Assembly: GCF_015240255.1 (NCBI RefSeq)
Contig: NZ_CP061205.1
Span: 1,323,501-1,387,500 of the forward strand
DNA: 64,000 nt
Origin: Kordiimonas pumila
GTDB taxonomy: Bacteria > Pseudomonadota > Alphaproteobacteria > Sphingomonadales > Kordiimonadaceae
Reading direction: 5' to 3'
Shown here: in pieces, positions 1-8,222 of the stretch
How positions within the stretch are numbered: the stretch's first letter is position 1
How the letters are laid out: every line of letters begins with the position of its first letter
The notes under the pieces: generated by a model
Told to the model about the DNA's origin: nothing
The model's input: only the letters and a program-made list of their open reading frames with translations
The model's database searches: none
Position numbers and translations under genes: made by a program

Positions 1-214
1 CGCAGTTTGCGGCAGGCAGGTTTGCATTGCCTGAAAGCCGGGCGACCTGATCCTTTAGAATTTCGTTTTCTTCCTGCAGGCTACTGACAGTTTCCTGAAG
101 TGTTTTTACCTGGGTTTCTAGCCGGTAAATTCGGTTTGTGTTCTGGGTTTCATCTGCTGCGTGCAACGGCACCGCAAAACAGATGGCAACACAGGCCGCA
201 AAAACAGTTTTCAT
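1..214 (-). CDS. Exported coiled-coil protein, N-terminal part (runs off left edge)
   Basis: The minus strand reads an open frame from an ATG at 214 to the window edge, 71 codons. It begins with a typical signal peptide: lysine at position 2, a hydrophobic core and an Ala-x-Ala-like cleavage site near residues 18-21 (LHAADE). A heptad-like stretch rich in Leu, Glu and Gln follows (about residues 30-60), suggesting a periplasmic or envelope coiled coil. A GAGGGG ribosome binding site precedes the ATG. The gene points away from the tail genes that start at 325, so the tail operon has a non-phage-looking neighbour immediately upstream. Family and function are not recognised, and the C-terminus is outside the window. 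Confidence 0.7.
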   Translation of the reverse strand, partial: MKTVFAACVAICFAVPLHAADETQNTNRIYRLETQVKTLQETVSSLQEENEILKDQVARLSGNANLPAANC

Positions 215-324
215 TTCATACCCCTCACGCAGTGTTTAAGCACCATAACCCCGTTTGGGCTGTGGTTGCAAGCCGCTTCGGGGCGATATTCCAGCATTCC
301 ACATACCCATAAAGGAGAGAAAAA

Positions 325-747
325 GTGGCTGCACAACAAGGACGTGACCTACTGATCAAGATTCACGATGGATCAGGCGATTTTGACGACGAAAACTATG
401 TCGTGGTTGGCGGAATTAAAACAAACAGTTTCGATATAAGCGGCGAGGCTGTTGATATTACCAACAAGGACAGCAACGGCTTTAAAGAGCTGCTCCCGGG
501 TTCGGGTAATGTGGCGGTTTCTATTACCGGTGACGGTGTGTTTGTAGATGATGCCAGCTTTAAGCGGGTGCACGACCATACGCTGGCCCGCACACACCCT
601 TCCTGCCGTATTGTGGTGCCCGACTTTGCCACTTATACCGGCGTGTTTTCCATTAGCAAACTAACGCTAAACGGTAATGACGGTGAAGCCGTAACATACA
701 GTATTCAGCTTAACAGCTCAGGTGCTGTTACTGTTGCAACCCTTTAA
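325..747 (+). CDS. Phage major tail (tube) protein, TP901-1-like
   Basis: A 140-residue protein with the size and feel of the TP901-1/GTA major tail protein family. It opens with a conserved-looking segment (GRDLLIKIHDG), has a mid-protein KELLPGSG segment and ends in a beta-rich C-terminal half. Such proteins stack as rings to form the tube of a siphophage tail. The start is GTG at 325, chosen because AAAGGAGAG lies a few bases upstream. It is the first gene of a tightly packed operon; the chaperone gene starts 10 bases after its stop. The family call rests on recognition of length, composition and gene order, not on a catalytic motif. Confidence 0.75.
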   Translation: MAAQQGRDLLIKIHDGSGDFDDENYVVVGGIKTNSFDISGEAVDITNKDSNGFKELLPGSGNVAVSITGDGVFVDDASFKRVHDHTLARTHPSCRIVVPDFATYTGVFSISKLTLNGNDGEAVTYSIQLNSSGAVTVATL

Positions 748-757
748 GGAAATTAGA

Positions 758-1087
758 ATGGCACGTAAAATATGCGGCGAAGCCAGCCTACAGGTGGGGG
801 CGCGTACCATGCGCCTACGCTTAACCATTGGCACCATGATGGACCTTGAAGACCATTTTGGTATGGGGCTGGTGCCTTTCCTTGCCACGCGGTTTCCTGA
901 GTTTCGCCTGAAAGATATGGCGGTTCTGTATCTGGCCATGACATCGGGCGATTTTACTGATGAACTGGCCCAAAAAGCGGCGGCTGAAACACTGGTGAAA
1001 GCCGGGCTTGCAGAGGCGGCGACAGCTATTTCAAGCTGTCTTGAGGCAACCCTTAACCCCCAAATGGGGGCGCCGGGAAAGCCGTAG
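758..1087 (+). CDS. Tail assembly chaperone, GTA-type (short, unshifted product)
   Basis: A 109-residue protein with the pattern of the gene transfer agent tail assembly chaperone family: an N-terminal GEASLQVGARTMRLRLTIGT segment, then a helical half with a LEDHFGMGL motif. These chaperones bind the tape measure protein and guide tail tube assembly in the cytoplasm. The ATG at 758 is preceded by AAGGA at a good distance. The last codons read Pro-Gly-Lys-Pro-stop and contain the heptamer GGGAAAG, so this is probably the gpG-like short product and a fraction of ribosomes shifts into the next frame (see 1075-1081). Confidence 0.75.
   Translation: MARKICGEASLQVGARTMRLRLTIGTMMDLEDHFGMGLVPFLATRFPEFRLKDMAVLYLAMTSGDFTDELAQKAAAETLVKAGLAEAATAISSCLEATLNPQMGAPGKP
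1075..1081 (+). other. Programmed -1 ribosomal frameshift site GGGAAAG
   Basis: In the zero frame the bases read G GGA AAG, the X XXY YYZ slippery pattern, six bases before the chaperone stop codon CCG TAG. GGGAAAG is the heptamer used by phage lambda to make gpG-T from genes G and T. A shift of -1 moves ribosomes into a frame that stays open to 1365 and encodes a second chaperone domain. That frame has no ATG, and no GTG or TTG with a ribosome binding site, before its conserved part. The expected fusion is about 202 residues. No downstream pseudoknot was assessed. Confidence 0.75.
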
Positions 1088-1365
1088 AGGCAGAAGCCAT
1101 AGCAACAGATACAGTTCCAGATACAGGCCCAGTTACAGACACAATAGATACGGCGACAGACAGCGCGCTTGACTGGTTTACTGTTGCCGAAACCTGCGCT
1201 GTGTTGGGCTGGCAACCGGCAACCGTCATGGCGGCAACTCTGCCCGAAGTGATGATGGCCGTAAGAGGCTGGAAACGGGCACGCGGGCTAAACCCCGATG
1301 CACCGGCAAAAGCCTCGGCCATGACACGGGCAGAACTTACATCTCTTATAGAAAAGTACGGATAG
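1081..1365 (+). CDS. Tail assembly chaperone, second domain, made by -1 frameshift
   Basis: Read in the -1 frame from the slip site, this gives about 94 residues: an acidic, Thr/Asp-rich linker (about 30 residues) followed by a compact domain with ALDWFTVAETCAVLGWQP and MRGWKRARGL-like segments. It resembles the small phage tail assembly chaperone that follows the first chaperone in GTA-like clusters. The frame is closed upstream by TAA at 1054-1056, and its first in-frame GTG/TTG pair lies inside the domain. The domain is therefore best explained as the T part of a G-T fusion. It ends one base before the tape measure ATG, consistent with coupled translation. Confidence 0.65.
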   Translation, partial: AVEAEAIATDTVPDTGPVTDTIDTATDSALDWFTVAETCAVLGWQPATVMAATLPEVMMAVRGWKRARGLNPDAPAKASAMTRAELTSLIEKYG

Positions 1366-1366
1366 C

Positions 1367-2299
1367 ATGACAGAAGAACAAACAGCCGCTTCGGGCGAAG
1401 GCGGCGGCGCTGCCGCACAGGCAGAACCGCAAAGCGCCCTTGCAAAGTTGCCCGGTGTACTGACAGATGCTACGGGCAAAATTCAGCCGATTATTGATAT
1501 GTTGCAAGAGGTTGGCTTAGGTGCTGCGGCCAAACCGCTTGAAATGCTGGTCGATGCATTAAACGGCGGCGCTGCCAATGTGCAGACAGTGGTTGATGCT
1601 GTTGTTGAAAACAAAGAAAATGGTGTGGTGGGGCAGGCACTGGGCGGTGCTTCAGCCTTTCTCGGCGCTATAGCACCTGAGGGTGATGGCGGCAGCTTTC
1701 TTGAAAAAGTTCAGGAAAAAGTCACGGCACTTTCAGAAATCTGGAACACATATTATGCTGATCTGATTGATAAAGATGGCAAGCTGAATAAAGAGAAGGC
1801 CAAAAATCTGGCACTTGAGGTGGGCGATACCATTTTAGGCGCCAAAAAAATGGCTGTAGTGCGCAAGGCACTTGCTATTGGTGATGCTATCCGGAACACC
1901 GCTGTTGGTGTTACCTCAGCCTTAAAAGAGCCTTTTCCAGAAAATATTACAGCTGTGGCATATGCTGTAGCAAAGGGGGCCGCGTCCCTTGCCACCATTA
2001 AGGGGCAGGCCCACGATGGCCTGTCAAAAATCCCGTCTACGGGCACCTATTTGCTTGAGCAGGGCGAGCGGGTAGTGGGTAGCCGCCTGAACGCAGACCT
2101 TTCCAGTTTTCTACAGGCGCAGCAAAGCAGCAGTAGCCCTGCCTATGACCGTAGTTCCCACGTGACCAACAGCCCGTCTATTAACCTTACAATTAACGGT
2201 GAGGCCAGCGGGGATGCCGTTTATTCAAACCGCAATGCGCTTGAAGGTATGATCCGCAATATTTTTGCTGATTACGCGATGGAAGCCCCCTTCGCCTAA
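1367..2299 (+). CDS. Short tail tape measure protein
   Basis: A 310-residue, Ala/Gly-rich, mostly helical protein. Its C-terminal part carries the tape-measure-like signature HDGLSKIPSTGTYLLEQGER, in which a Pro-x-x-Gly-Thr-Tyr-Leu-Leu-x-x-Gly-Glu-Arg pattern precedes a short tail. Tape measure proteins set tail length and are bound by the chaperones encoded just upstream. At roughly 1.5 angstrom per residue this length predicts a very short tail (around 45 nm), near that of gene transfer agents and far below lambda. The ATG at 1367 lies one base after the previous stop. The N-terminal 30 residues are low complexity. Confidence 0.65.
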   Translation: MTEEQTAASGEGGGAAAQAEPQSALAKLPGVLTDATGKIQPIIDMLQEVGLGAAAKPLEMLVDALNGGAANVQTVVDAVVENKENGVVGQALGGASAFLGAIAPEGDGGSFLEKVQEKVTALSEIWNTYYADLIDKDGKLNKEKAKNLALEVGDTILGAKKMAVVRKALAIGDAIRNTAVGVTSALKEPFPENITAVAYAVAKGAASLATIKGQAHDGLSKIPSTGTYLLEQGERVVGSRLNADLSSFLQAQQSSSSPAYDRSSHVTNSPSINLTINGEASGDAVYSNRNALEGMIRNIFADYAMEAPFA

Positions 2300-2334
2300 G
2301 CCCTTGTTTTTACCCGCCCTAGCCGGAGTATTCC

Positions 2335-2811
2335 ATGACTGACATATATTTACCGGCCACGCCGGCACCTGCTTCTGTGCGCATCACACCAAGGCAGCGC
2401 ACCAAGGTTTCAACTGCCTCAAGTGGCCGTATTTTAAGCAGGCTGTACGGCGGGCAGTCATATTCCATGACCCTGGTTTATAACCCCATGCACAAAGCAA
2501 CCGCTGCGCCGCTGCTTGCCTTTTTGCAGGAAATGCAGGGGCGGCACGGCATTTTTAGGGTGGATGTACCGCAGCTTAACGGGGTTGGCGGCTTGAATGT
2601 GGGCAGTTTTGTGAATTTTTCTGATGATACAAAGCTGCATATGATTACCGGCACTGGCCCCCTGACATACAGCCCGCCGCAGCGGGGTAGCGGTACTGTA
2701 TCGGCCACAAGCCCTTATATGCGCTGCTCGTTTACCAGCGACACACAGGAATTTTCCCTTGCAAAAAACGGGCTTATCAGCCTGCAACTTGAACTGGTGG
2801 AAAGGGTTTAA
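2335..2811 (+). CDS. Minor tail protein (distal tail type, family uncertain)
   Basis: A 158-residue protein with a beta-rich pattern and no signal peptide, sitting between the tape measure and tail-tip genes where siphophages encode distal tail and hub proteins. An ATG at 2335 follows GGAG at a suitable distance. Its stop lies one base before the next ATG, so it is in the same transcription unit. No motif fixes the function; the call rests mainly on position and size. It could be the equivalent of lambda gpM or a distal tail protein. Confidence 0.5.
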   Translation: MTDIYLPATPAPASVRITPRQRTKVSTASSGRILSRLYGGQSYSMTLVYNPMHKATAAPLLAFLQEMQGRHGIFRVDVPQLNGVGGLNVGSFVNFSDDTKLHMITGTGPLTYSPPQRGSGTVSATSPYMRCSFTSDTQEFSLAKNGLISLQLELVERV

Positions 2812-2812
2812 C

Positions 2813-3364
2813 ATGCTTTCTGTATCATCGACTTTAGCGGCAGCATTGGCCGCAGAGAGCCTGCGGTTTGCTTGGCTTATTAACCTGCCTGCGAATATTT
2901 ACCTAACCGACTGGGGCGTGGATATTAGCTACGGCGGCCACACATATATTAGCCAGGGCGATATTCTTACCTTGCCGTCTATTGTGCGCGAGCGCGAAAT
3001 AAAACTGCAAGGCTATAGCCTGACACTTTCTGGCGCTGACCAGCAATATGCAGGTTTATTAGCAGCCTCTAACCGCACGGGTGCTGAATGTACGGTGCAA
3101 CTTGTATTACTGGATGCTGGCGGCAGTGTGGTTGGGGGCGAGGCAATTGGCATGTACAAAGGCACGTTCCACACATGGCAAGAGCAGGAAAGTGGCAGCA
3201 ATTCCACTCTGACAATCAGCCTTACCAGCCCTTGGTCGAAACCAAACCTGACAGCAGGCCGTATGACCAGCAGCAATAATCAGGAAGATATCTATGCGGG
3301 CGACAAGTTTTTCCAATATGCGCACCGTGAACGCGAAAATATTGGCTGGGGGGCAGAAAAATAA
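2813..3364 (+). CDS. Minor tail/hub assembly protein (lambda L or DUF2163-like)
   Basis: A 183-residue protein. The ATG at 2813 follows the previous stop by one base. Early residues contain an LPANIYLTDWGVDISYGG segment, and the C-terminus lists SPWSKPNLTAGRMT and DKFFQYAHRERENIGWG motifs, which resemble the ends of phage tail assembly proteins that precede the J-like tip protein. The stop overlaps the start of the tip gene at 3364. Role: an adaptor between tube and tip, inferred from position and from these end motifs. No cysteine cluster is visible, so a lambda-L-like iron-sulfur site is not supported. Confidence 0.55.
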   Translation: MLSVSSTLAAALAAESLRFAWLINLPANIYLTDWGVDISYGGHTYISQGDILTLPSIVREREIKLQGYSLTLSGADQQYAGLLAASNRTGAECTVQLVLLDAGGSVVGGEAIGMYKGTFHTWQEQESGSNSTLTISLTSPWSKPNLTAGRMTSSNNQEDIYAGDKFFQYAHRERENIGWGAEK

Positions 3365-6300
3365 TGGGTTTTCTAGGTTTTTTAACTGGCATTCTGGGCC
3401 TTACGAGTGCGCCAAAGCGTAAAATTGAACTGCAAAAAGTTTCGGCTGCGGCGGGCCTGCCCATCATATACGGGGAACGCAGGGTAGACCCCATAACCGT
3501 GTTTAAGGTGGTGTCTACAAACAATATGCCGATCACAAATGCGGCAGCTTATAACCATGTTTATAACCCGTTTCCCCTCCACGAGTATGAAAAGTCATAC
3601 GATGACAATAACTGGCTAAACCGTATTGACGTATGGGGGCAGGGCGAAATCTCTGCCATAAGGCGTTTTTGGGTGGACGGCGATTCCCACACAGCAGCGC
3701 GCTTTAATGCCCGGCCTTACATTCGCACCATGAGCATGTACGGCACCGAAACCCAGCCCGCCGCAGCCGAGCTTGCTTTAGGTCACAGCGACTGGACAGC
3801 AAACCACAAAGGCCTTGGTGTGGCTTACACATGGTCGCGGTTTTTGGCGTCGCACAGCAAACCACAGTTTGATTCCGAACCGGAACTAACCGCGCTGGTG
3901 CAGGGTGTTAGGGTTTATGACCCGCGCGACGATGACCAAAGCCTGAGCGACCCGTCAACATGGCTGTATTCCAATAACCGTGCGCTTGTTGCCCTGAACT
4001 ACCTGATGAGCAGTTACGGCCTGAATGCACCAGACAGCGATATTGATTTTGCAAGCTTTGCGACAGCGGCTGATCTCTGCGACAGCGATATGGATATCCC
4101 GGCGCGGCAGGTGAACCAGACAGGCGCTGTTATTCCGCTTTACTGGGACAGGGCCCTTGGTAATTTTACCACTATCCCAATTGGGGCATTTTACAGTGAT
4201 CAGCGCCCCGACCAAACAGGCACCACACAGCCGCTTTATACCGCAGATGTGGTGCTGGACCCTAAAGAGGGGGTGGTGAAAAACACCAAAAAGCTGCTTG
4301 AAGGCATGGGGTGGTCGTTGCCGTGGTCAAACGGCAAGCACAAGCTCATCATTGAAGATGTGGTGGCTAGCCCGGTTATGAGCTTTGATGAAAATACCAT
4401 AATGGGTGGCTGGACCATTGAACGCGGCATGCGCAGCGAACGCCTGAACCGGGTGACGGTTGAGTTCCCGAATGCAAACAAGGATTATGAGCTGGATACC
4501 GTTAGTTGGCCAGAACTTAGCAGCGACCAGTACAGCGATTACCGCGATGAAGATAACGGGCAGGAACTGCACACAAATATAGCGCTTGAAAGCGTGACAG
4601 ATTTTTACCGTGCGCAGGCCTATGCCGAATATGTTGTGCGTAAAAGCCGGGTTAGCCCGGTGATCAAAAAACTGCAACTGGCACCAAAGGCCCTATTGCT
4701 GGAACCGGGTGATGTAATAGCAATTACCTATGCCGATAAAGGCTTTAATAACAGTTATTTCATGGTCGAAGCGGTTACAATTTCGTCTGATCTTGATGTG
4801 TCGGTTGATCTGATAAAGTATGATCCCACGGTGTACGGCGCACCAGCGCTTGTTGAAGAGCCACTGGTAAACAGCCCCTATAACCCTGACTTGTGGCTAG
4901 ACCCACCGGCCCTGCAAGACCTTGAACTAACGGCAAACTATGAAACCAATGCTGATGGCAGTGTGATCAGCGGTGTTGTTGTTGCGTGGGCAGCCCCCAC
5001 AGGCGGCCCAACCGTTGCATCGGTTGAGGTTGCATGGAAAAAAACCGCAGATAGTGTTTACGGCGCCAGCATGATTTTAACAGGCGGTAGCACGTCTGCC
5101 ATTATTAACGGCCTTACAAGCGACGAAAGTTACGACGTGAGCGTGACCTATACCACGCAGCGCGGCATAACATCTGACCCTGTTGAGGCCACTCTTAATC
5201 TTGTTGGTGTGCCCACAAAACTTGATAATATCGAGGACGGTGCCACCAGAACCGTGCACCGGGGTGCTTACGATGACAGCGAAACCTACAGCAAAGGCGA
5301 TGTTGTTACCTATTTGGGCAGCAGTTATATTTTTACAGCCCTTGCGGCAACATCAGGCGTGGAACCTGACGATACCGATTACTGGGCACTGCTCGCCGCA
5401 GGGGGCAGCTACAAGGATATTCGCTTCAAGCGGGCGGCAACCCAGCCTGCAACACCGACAGAGGAAAACCCGGCTGGCTGGGCTGACGGCCCACCAGAGG
5501 CAGACGGCACCCCCTTGTGGATGACAACAGCGTTAAAACACTCAGACGGTAGCCTGATCGACGTGTGGACCACCCCGCAGGAAGTGGGGGGTAGTGGCCT
5601 TGAAATTGAATATTCTTCTGATGCCATAAGTTGGCACGCCGCGTTTTTAGTGTCTGATTTTTACATGCACCAAAGGCTCGCGGGGGCTGCCGCATGGTCT
5701 GACCCTATTCGCATTGTCGGCGAACCGGGCGAAGACGGCGCAAACGGCGGGTATAAAGACTTTATTTATAAACGCTCGGCCAGCCAGCCTTCGACCCCGT
5801 CTGGCACCAACCCAAGTGGCTGGTCTGATGGTATTCCGGCTGAAAACGGTAACCCGGCATGGGAAAGCTGGGTATGGCGCAGTGCAAATGGTTCGCTGGC
5901 GGGCAGTTGGTCAACCCCGCTGAATATCGCCAGCAGCATTTTTGAACGTGAATATAGTGTGAATGGCAGCAGTAGCTGGCATACCACCCCCACAGCAAGT
6001 GATCGTTATTTCAGAGAAAGGCTGGCGGGCACTGGTTCGTGGTCTGCCGCTGTACCCCTGAAAGGGGAAGGGGCGCTATCTGACCTTGATAGTGTTGGAA
6101 CCGGCGAAATTGATAATAATGCCGTCTCTGAAGCTAACTGGAGCATGAGTACATACGACCTGACGGCTTTACCACTAGATACGGCGGTTACAAAAGGGAG
6201 TGTGAGTGTACCAGTCTATAACGCCAGTACAGATAAGGTTGTGGTTACGGCCATTCCGTATCTGGTGATTTCAGGTGGCAGGGCGAATTTCCTGATGAAG

Positions 6301-6519
6301 GTAAAAGACGGTAGCACCACGAAGGATGGCGGTTTTGTCACAGAAGAAAGCCACACAATCGGGACGGCAGATAAATACAGCGCTATTCCTTTAACAACTC
6401 GGTTTCAGGGGGCTATTTCGCCGCCGTTTGAAGTGGAAATTACATGCAATTACTTGTCGTCTGGTGCAGCGGCTTATGTTCGGAATGTTGCGATGACCGC
6501 ACTCGTGATCAAGAGGTAG
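3364..6519 (+). CDS. Tail tip / host-specificity protein (J-like) with duplicated binding modules
   Basis: A 1051-residue protein in the place of lambda J, the central tail tip that contacts the host receptor. About residues 1-500 form the hub-like core, including an AAAGLPIIYGERRV segment typical of tip proteins. About 510-620 looks like a fibronectin type III domain. About 630-680 (SKGDVVTYLGSSYIFTAL) resembles a small carbohydrate-binding module of the ChiC type. Two tandem modules of about 110 residues follow (near 682-790 and 795-900), each beginning with YKDxxxKR and containing a GWxDG segment, joined by a short collagen-like GEPGEDGANG. The C-terminal 150 residues are unique. Modular ends like this usually set receptor range. 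Confidence 0.75.
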   Translation: MGFLGFLTGILGLTSAPKRKIELQKVSAAAGLPIIYGERRVDPITVFKVVSTNNMPITNAAAYNHVYNPFPLHEYEKSYDDNNWLNRIDVWGQGEISAIRRFWVDGDSHTAARFNARPYIRTMSMYGTETQPAAAELALGHSDWTANHKGLGVAYTWSRFLASHSKPQFDSEPELTALVQGVRVYDPRDDDQSLSDPSTWLYSNNRALVALNYLMSSYGLNAPDSDIDFASFATAADLCDSDMDIPARQVNQTGAVIPLYWDRALGNFTTIPIGAFYSDQRPDQTGTTQPLYTADVVLDPKEGVVKNTKKLLEGMGWSLPWSNGKHKLIIEDVVASPVMSFDENTIMGGWTIERGMRSERLNRVTVEFPNANKDYELDTVSWPELSSDQYSDYRDEDNGQELHTNIALESVTDFYRAQAYAEYVVRKSRVSPVIKKLQLAPKALLLEPGDVIAITYADKGFNNSYFMVEAVTISSDLDVSVDLIKYDPTVYGAPALVEEPLVNSPYNPDLWLDPPALQDLELTANYETNADGSVISGVVVAWAAPTGGPTVASVEVAWKKTADSVYGASMILTGGSTSAIINGLTSDESYDVSVTYTTQRGITSDPVEATLNLVGVPTKLDNIEDGATRTVHRGAYDDSETYSKGDVVTYLGSSYIFTALAATSGVEPDDTDYWALLAAGGSYKDIRFKRAATQPATPTEENPAGWADGPPEADGTPLWMTTALKHSDGSLIDVWTTPQEVGGSGLEIEYSSDAISWHAAFLVSDFYMHQRLAGAAAWSDPIRIVGEPGEDGANGGYKDFIYKRSASQPSTPSGTNPSGWSDGIPAENGNPAWESWVWRSANGSLAGSWSTPLNIASSIFEREYSVNGSSSWHTTPTASDRYFRERLAGTGSWSAAVPLKGEGALSDLDSVGTGEIDNNAVSEANWSMSTYDLTALPLDTAVTKGSVSVPVYNASTDKVVVTAIPYLVISGGRANFLMKVKDGSTTKDGGFVTEESHTIGTADKYSAIPLTTRFQGAISPPFEVEITCNYLSSGAAAYVRNVAMTALVIKR

Positions 6520-6523
6520 CCTT

Positions 6524-6934
6524 ATGTGGATTATTTATATAAATGCTTCCCACCCAGATGCACAAAAACACGGCGCTATTAATTTACTATCAGATAGCGA
6601 TTTTTTATCAGCGGTAGCCTGCATGGGTGCCTATCATTCAATCATTGAAGGGAGCGCTGACCCACAAGTGCACTATGTGGATGTGGCAACCGAAACTGTT
6701 ATGGACAAAACAGCGCTAGGGGCAATCCTAAGCACAACAACATTTACGGCGGACGGTGTTGCCGAGGCTGTTTTGTCGGGCCTGCCTCTGCCGTTCAATG
6801 TGCTGGTAAATAATGAAGTAGTGACGGTAAGCGATGGCTCGCTTGAAGTAACGGCAGAGGAAACAGGAACCATTCGGATTTTGTGTCAAAGCGCAAAGTA
6901 CTTTGAAGAAAGGTACACAGTCTATGCGATTTAA
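6524..6934 (+). CDS. Small tail-associated protein, function unknown
   Basis: A 136-residue protein starting four bases after the tip gene. It has no signal peptide or membrane segment. The second half is Val/Thr-rich with a beta-sandwich look (LPFNVLVNNEVVTVSDGS). The gene position fits a tail fibre assembly or tip-capping protein, but no family is recognised. Its last codons overlap the start of the next small gene, so the two are translationally coupled. Confidence 0.55.
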   Translation: MWIIYINASHPDAQKHGAINLLSDSDFLSAVACMGAYHSIIEGSADPQVHYVDVATETVMDKTALGAILSTTTFTADGVAEAVLSGLPLPFNVLVNNEVVTVSDGSLEVTAEETGTIRILCQSAKYFEERYTVYAI

Positions 6935-7076
6935 TGTCAGGAAAAATAAACCGGTACAGCATAAAAGCCCGATCGAGTTTCTGCCACTTGAAGAAGCCGA
7001 GCTTATTATAAAAAAGACAAAAATACCTGCTGCAACCAAAGAGATGCTTGTCGCTTTACTGCGCCGCATTGGTTAA
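6924..7076 (+). CDS. Small basic protein, 50 residues, unknown
   Basis: An ATG at 6924 overlaps the end of the preceding gene and opens a 50-residue frame ending at 7076. The product is basic (MRFNVRKNKPVQHK at the start) with a likely C-terminal amphipathic helix (EMLVALLRRIG). Overlap and same-strand packing support it as a real member of the tail operon. No homologous family is recognised. Confidence 0.5.
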   Translation: MRFNVRKNKPVQHKSPIEFLPLEEAELIIKKTKIPAATKEMLVALLRRIG

Positions 7077-7154
7077 TTTAAAACGCTAACAGAAAAGTAA
7101 TCCTTATGAAAAACCTGATCTTTGGGTGGCTTTATGCTGCCTTTTCCTATGTGC

Positions 7155-7185
7155 AAAAAAGGCTCGCTCAGGCGGGCCTTTTTTT
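7155..7185 (+). terminator. Rho-independent terminator
   Basis: GGCTCGC at 7161-7167 pairs with GCGGGCC at 7172-7178 (seven pairs, one G-U) around a TCAG loop. It is preceded by six A and followed by seven T. It would end the tail structural transcript before the lysis genes. Confidence 0.7.
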
Positions 7186-7189
7186 ATGC

Positions 7190-7306
7190 GTGATCTCTGA
7201 AAAATGCCGCTTCCTGCCTGTACTGCCTAGAATGCGGGGGCTTGTGGTGGCGGCTGTACTAAGCCTTTTTCTGCTTGTGGCGGTGTGGGTGCTGCTATGT
7301 TGGTAG
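7190..7306 (+). CDS. Possible small membrane protein of the lysis region
   Basis: From GTG at 7190 a 38-residue frame encodes a basic N-terminus and one strong transmembrane segment (GLVVAAVLSLFLLVAVWVLL). A longer reading from ATG at 7106 (66 residues) would run straight through the terminator hairpin at 7155-7185, which makes the shorter form more attractive. It overlaps the start of the next gene. A small single-span protein in a phage lysis cassette could be a holin-like or spanin-like peptide, but nothing specific can be assigned and the gene may not be real. Confidence 0.35.
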   Translation: MISEKCRFLPVLPRMRGLVVAAVLSLFLLVAVWVLLCW

Positions 7307-7536
7307 GGACCAAACAGGAATATAACCTGGCAAACGGTGCGGCTGTGCTTGATGGCAGCACCACAGCAAACGCGGCCTTGATGCGCGCAACCCTCGCGCT
7401 TGACCGTATCGAACGGCACGAGGAAGAATGCAAACGCCGCTGGGGACTGGTGGTGAAGCTGATGCTGGTGGCGCTTACCAAACTTGGCGGGCTTACCATG
7501 TTTTTGGTCGCAGACAAGCTTGGGTGGTTGTCATGA
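7297..7536 (+). CDS. Small phage protein with C-terminal membrane segment
   Basis: Starting at ATG 7297 (GTG 7285 is an alternative), this encodes 79 residues: a helical, charged middle (ALDRIERHEEECKRR) followed by a hydrophobic stretch (LVVKLMLVALTKLGGLTMFLV) that may span the membrane. The stop overlaps the next start in an ATGA, so it is coupled to the M15 peptidase. This coiled-coil plus membrane-anchor design is common for small accessory proteins in lysis cassettes. No family name is offered. Confidence 0.5.
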   Translation: MLVGTKQEYNLANGAAVLDGSTTANAALMRATLALDRIERHEEECKRRWGLVVKLMLVALTKLGGLTMFLVADKLGWLS

Positions 7537-8111
7537 GCGGGTACCGGCTTACCGGTAGAACCGGCTATAACATGACATTTGACCAATCTGAGGCGCTTTC
7601 CCCGCATTTTACCCTGCGCGAACTTACCCGCAGCAAAACGGCAGAAGCCCAAGGGCTGTATAACATCCCGCGGGAGGTATCAGAACATGCGAACCTGAAG
7701 GCGCTGGCAGAATGTGTGCTGGAGCCAGCCCGGCTTCTGTTGAATGCCCCGCTTATCATTACCTCTGGCTATCGCTGCGCCACGCTCAACCGGCTTATTG
7801 GCGGCGCCCGCAACAGCCAGCATATGCTAGGGGAAGCCGCCGACTTTATCCCCCGCGGGCTTAAGGTGGCAGATGCAGCCTTCACGCTTGCCGCCCTCGA
7901 CACCTTACCGTTCGACCAGCTTATTTACGAAATGCGGGAACGCACCGGCAAGGAACTGCAGCAATGGGTACATATTTCGCACCGACGCATGGGCGGCAAC
8001 CGCCGTGAGGTGCTCACCTTTTTTCGCAGCGATAACGGCGAACAGCAGGTAGCACAGGGCATTAAGCCGCTGGAGCATTTTGTTTCGGAGGCGGAACATA
8101 ATGCGGCGTGA
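7533..8111 (+). CDS. M15-family peptidase (phage endolysin-like)
   Basis: A 192-residue protein of the peptidase M15A type, zinc enzymes that cleave peptidoglycan cross-links or D-Ala bonds. The N-terminal HFTLRELTRSKTA motif is characteristic. Zinc ligands are visible in SQHMLGEAADF (His and Asp) and in WVHIS (His), with IITSGYRC between. The ATG at 7533 overlaps the preceding stop; an internal ATG at 7572 is also possible. It lacks a signal peptide, as expected if the holin encoded downstream lets it out. Context: the lysis enzyme of the tail module. Confidence 0.8.
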   Translation: MSGYRLTGRTGYNMTFDQSEALSPHFTLRELTRSKTAEAQGLYNIPREVSEHANLKALAECVLEPARLLLNAPLIITSGYRCATLNRLIGGARNSQHMLGEAADFIPRGLKVADAAFTLAALDTLPFDQLIYEMRERTGKELQQWVHISHRRMGGNRREVLTFFRSDNGEQQVAQGIKPLEHFVSEAEHNAA

Positions 8112-8196
8112 TCTGGTATCTGACCTCTTACAAACTGGCCTGATGCTGGCGGCGCTTGCGGTGCTGGTACATGCTTTTTGGCACTGGCCGCTTTAG
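8101..8196 (+). CDS. Tiny membrane protein, 31 residues
   Basis: An ATG at 8101 lies inside the end of the M15 peptidase gene and opens 31 codons to a TAG at 8194. The product has a charged start (MRRDLVSD) and one predicted membrane helix (GLMLAALAVLVHAFW). It resembles the very small membrane peptides often found between endolysin and holin genes. Too short for family assignment. Confidence 0.4.
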   Translation: MRRDLVSDLLQTGLMLAALAVLVHAFWHWPL

Positions 8197-8222
8197 AGAA
8201 CCTGCTACTATAGGAAATCATT

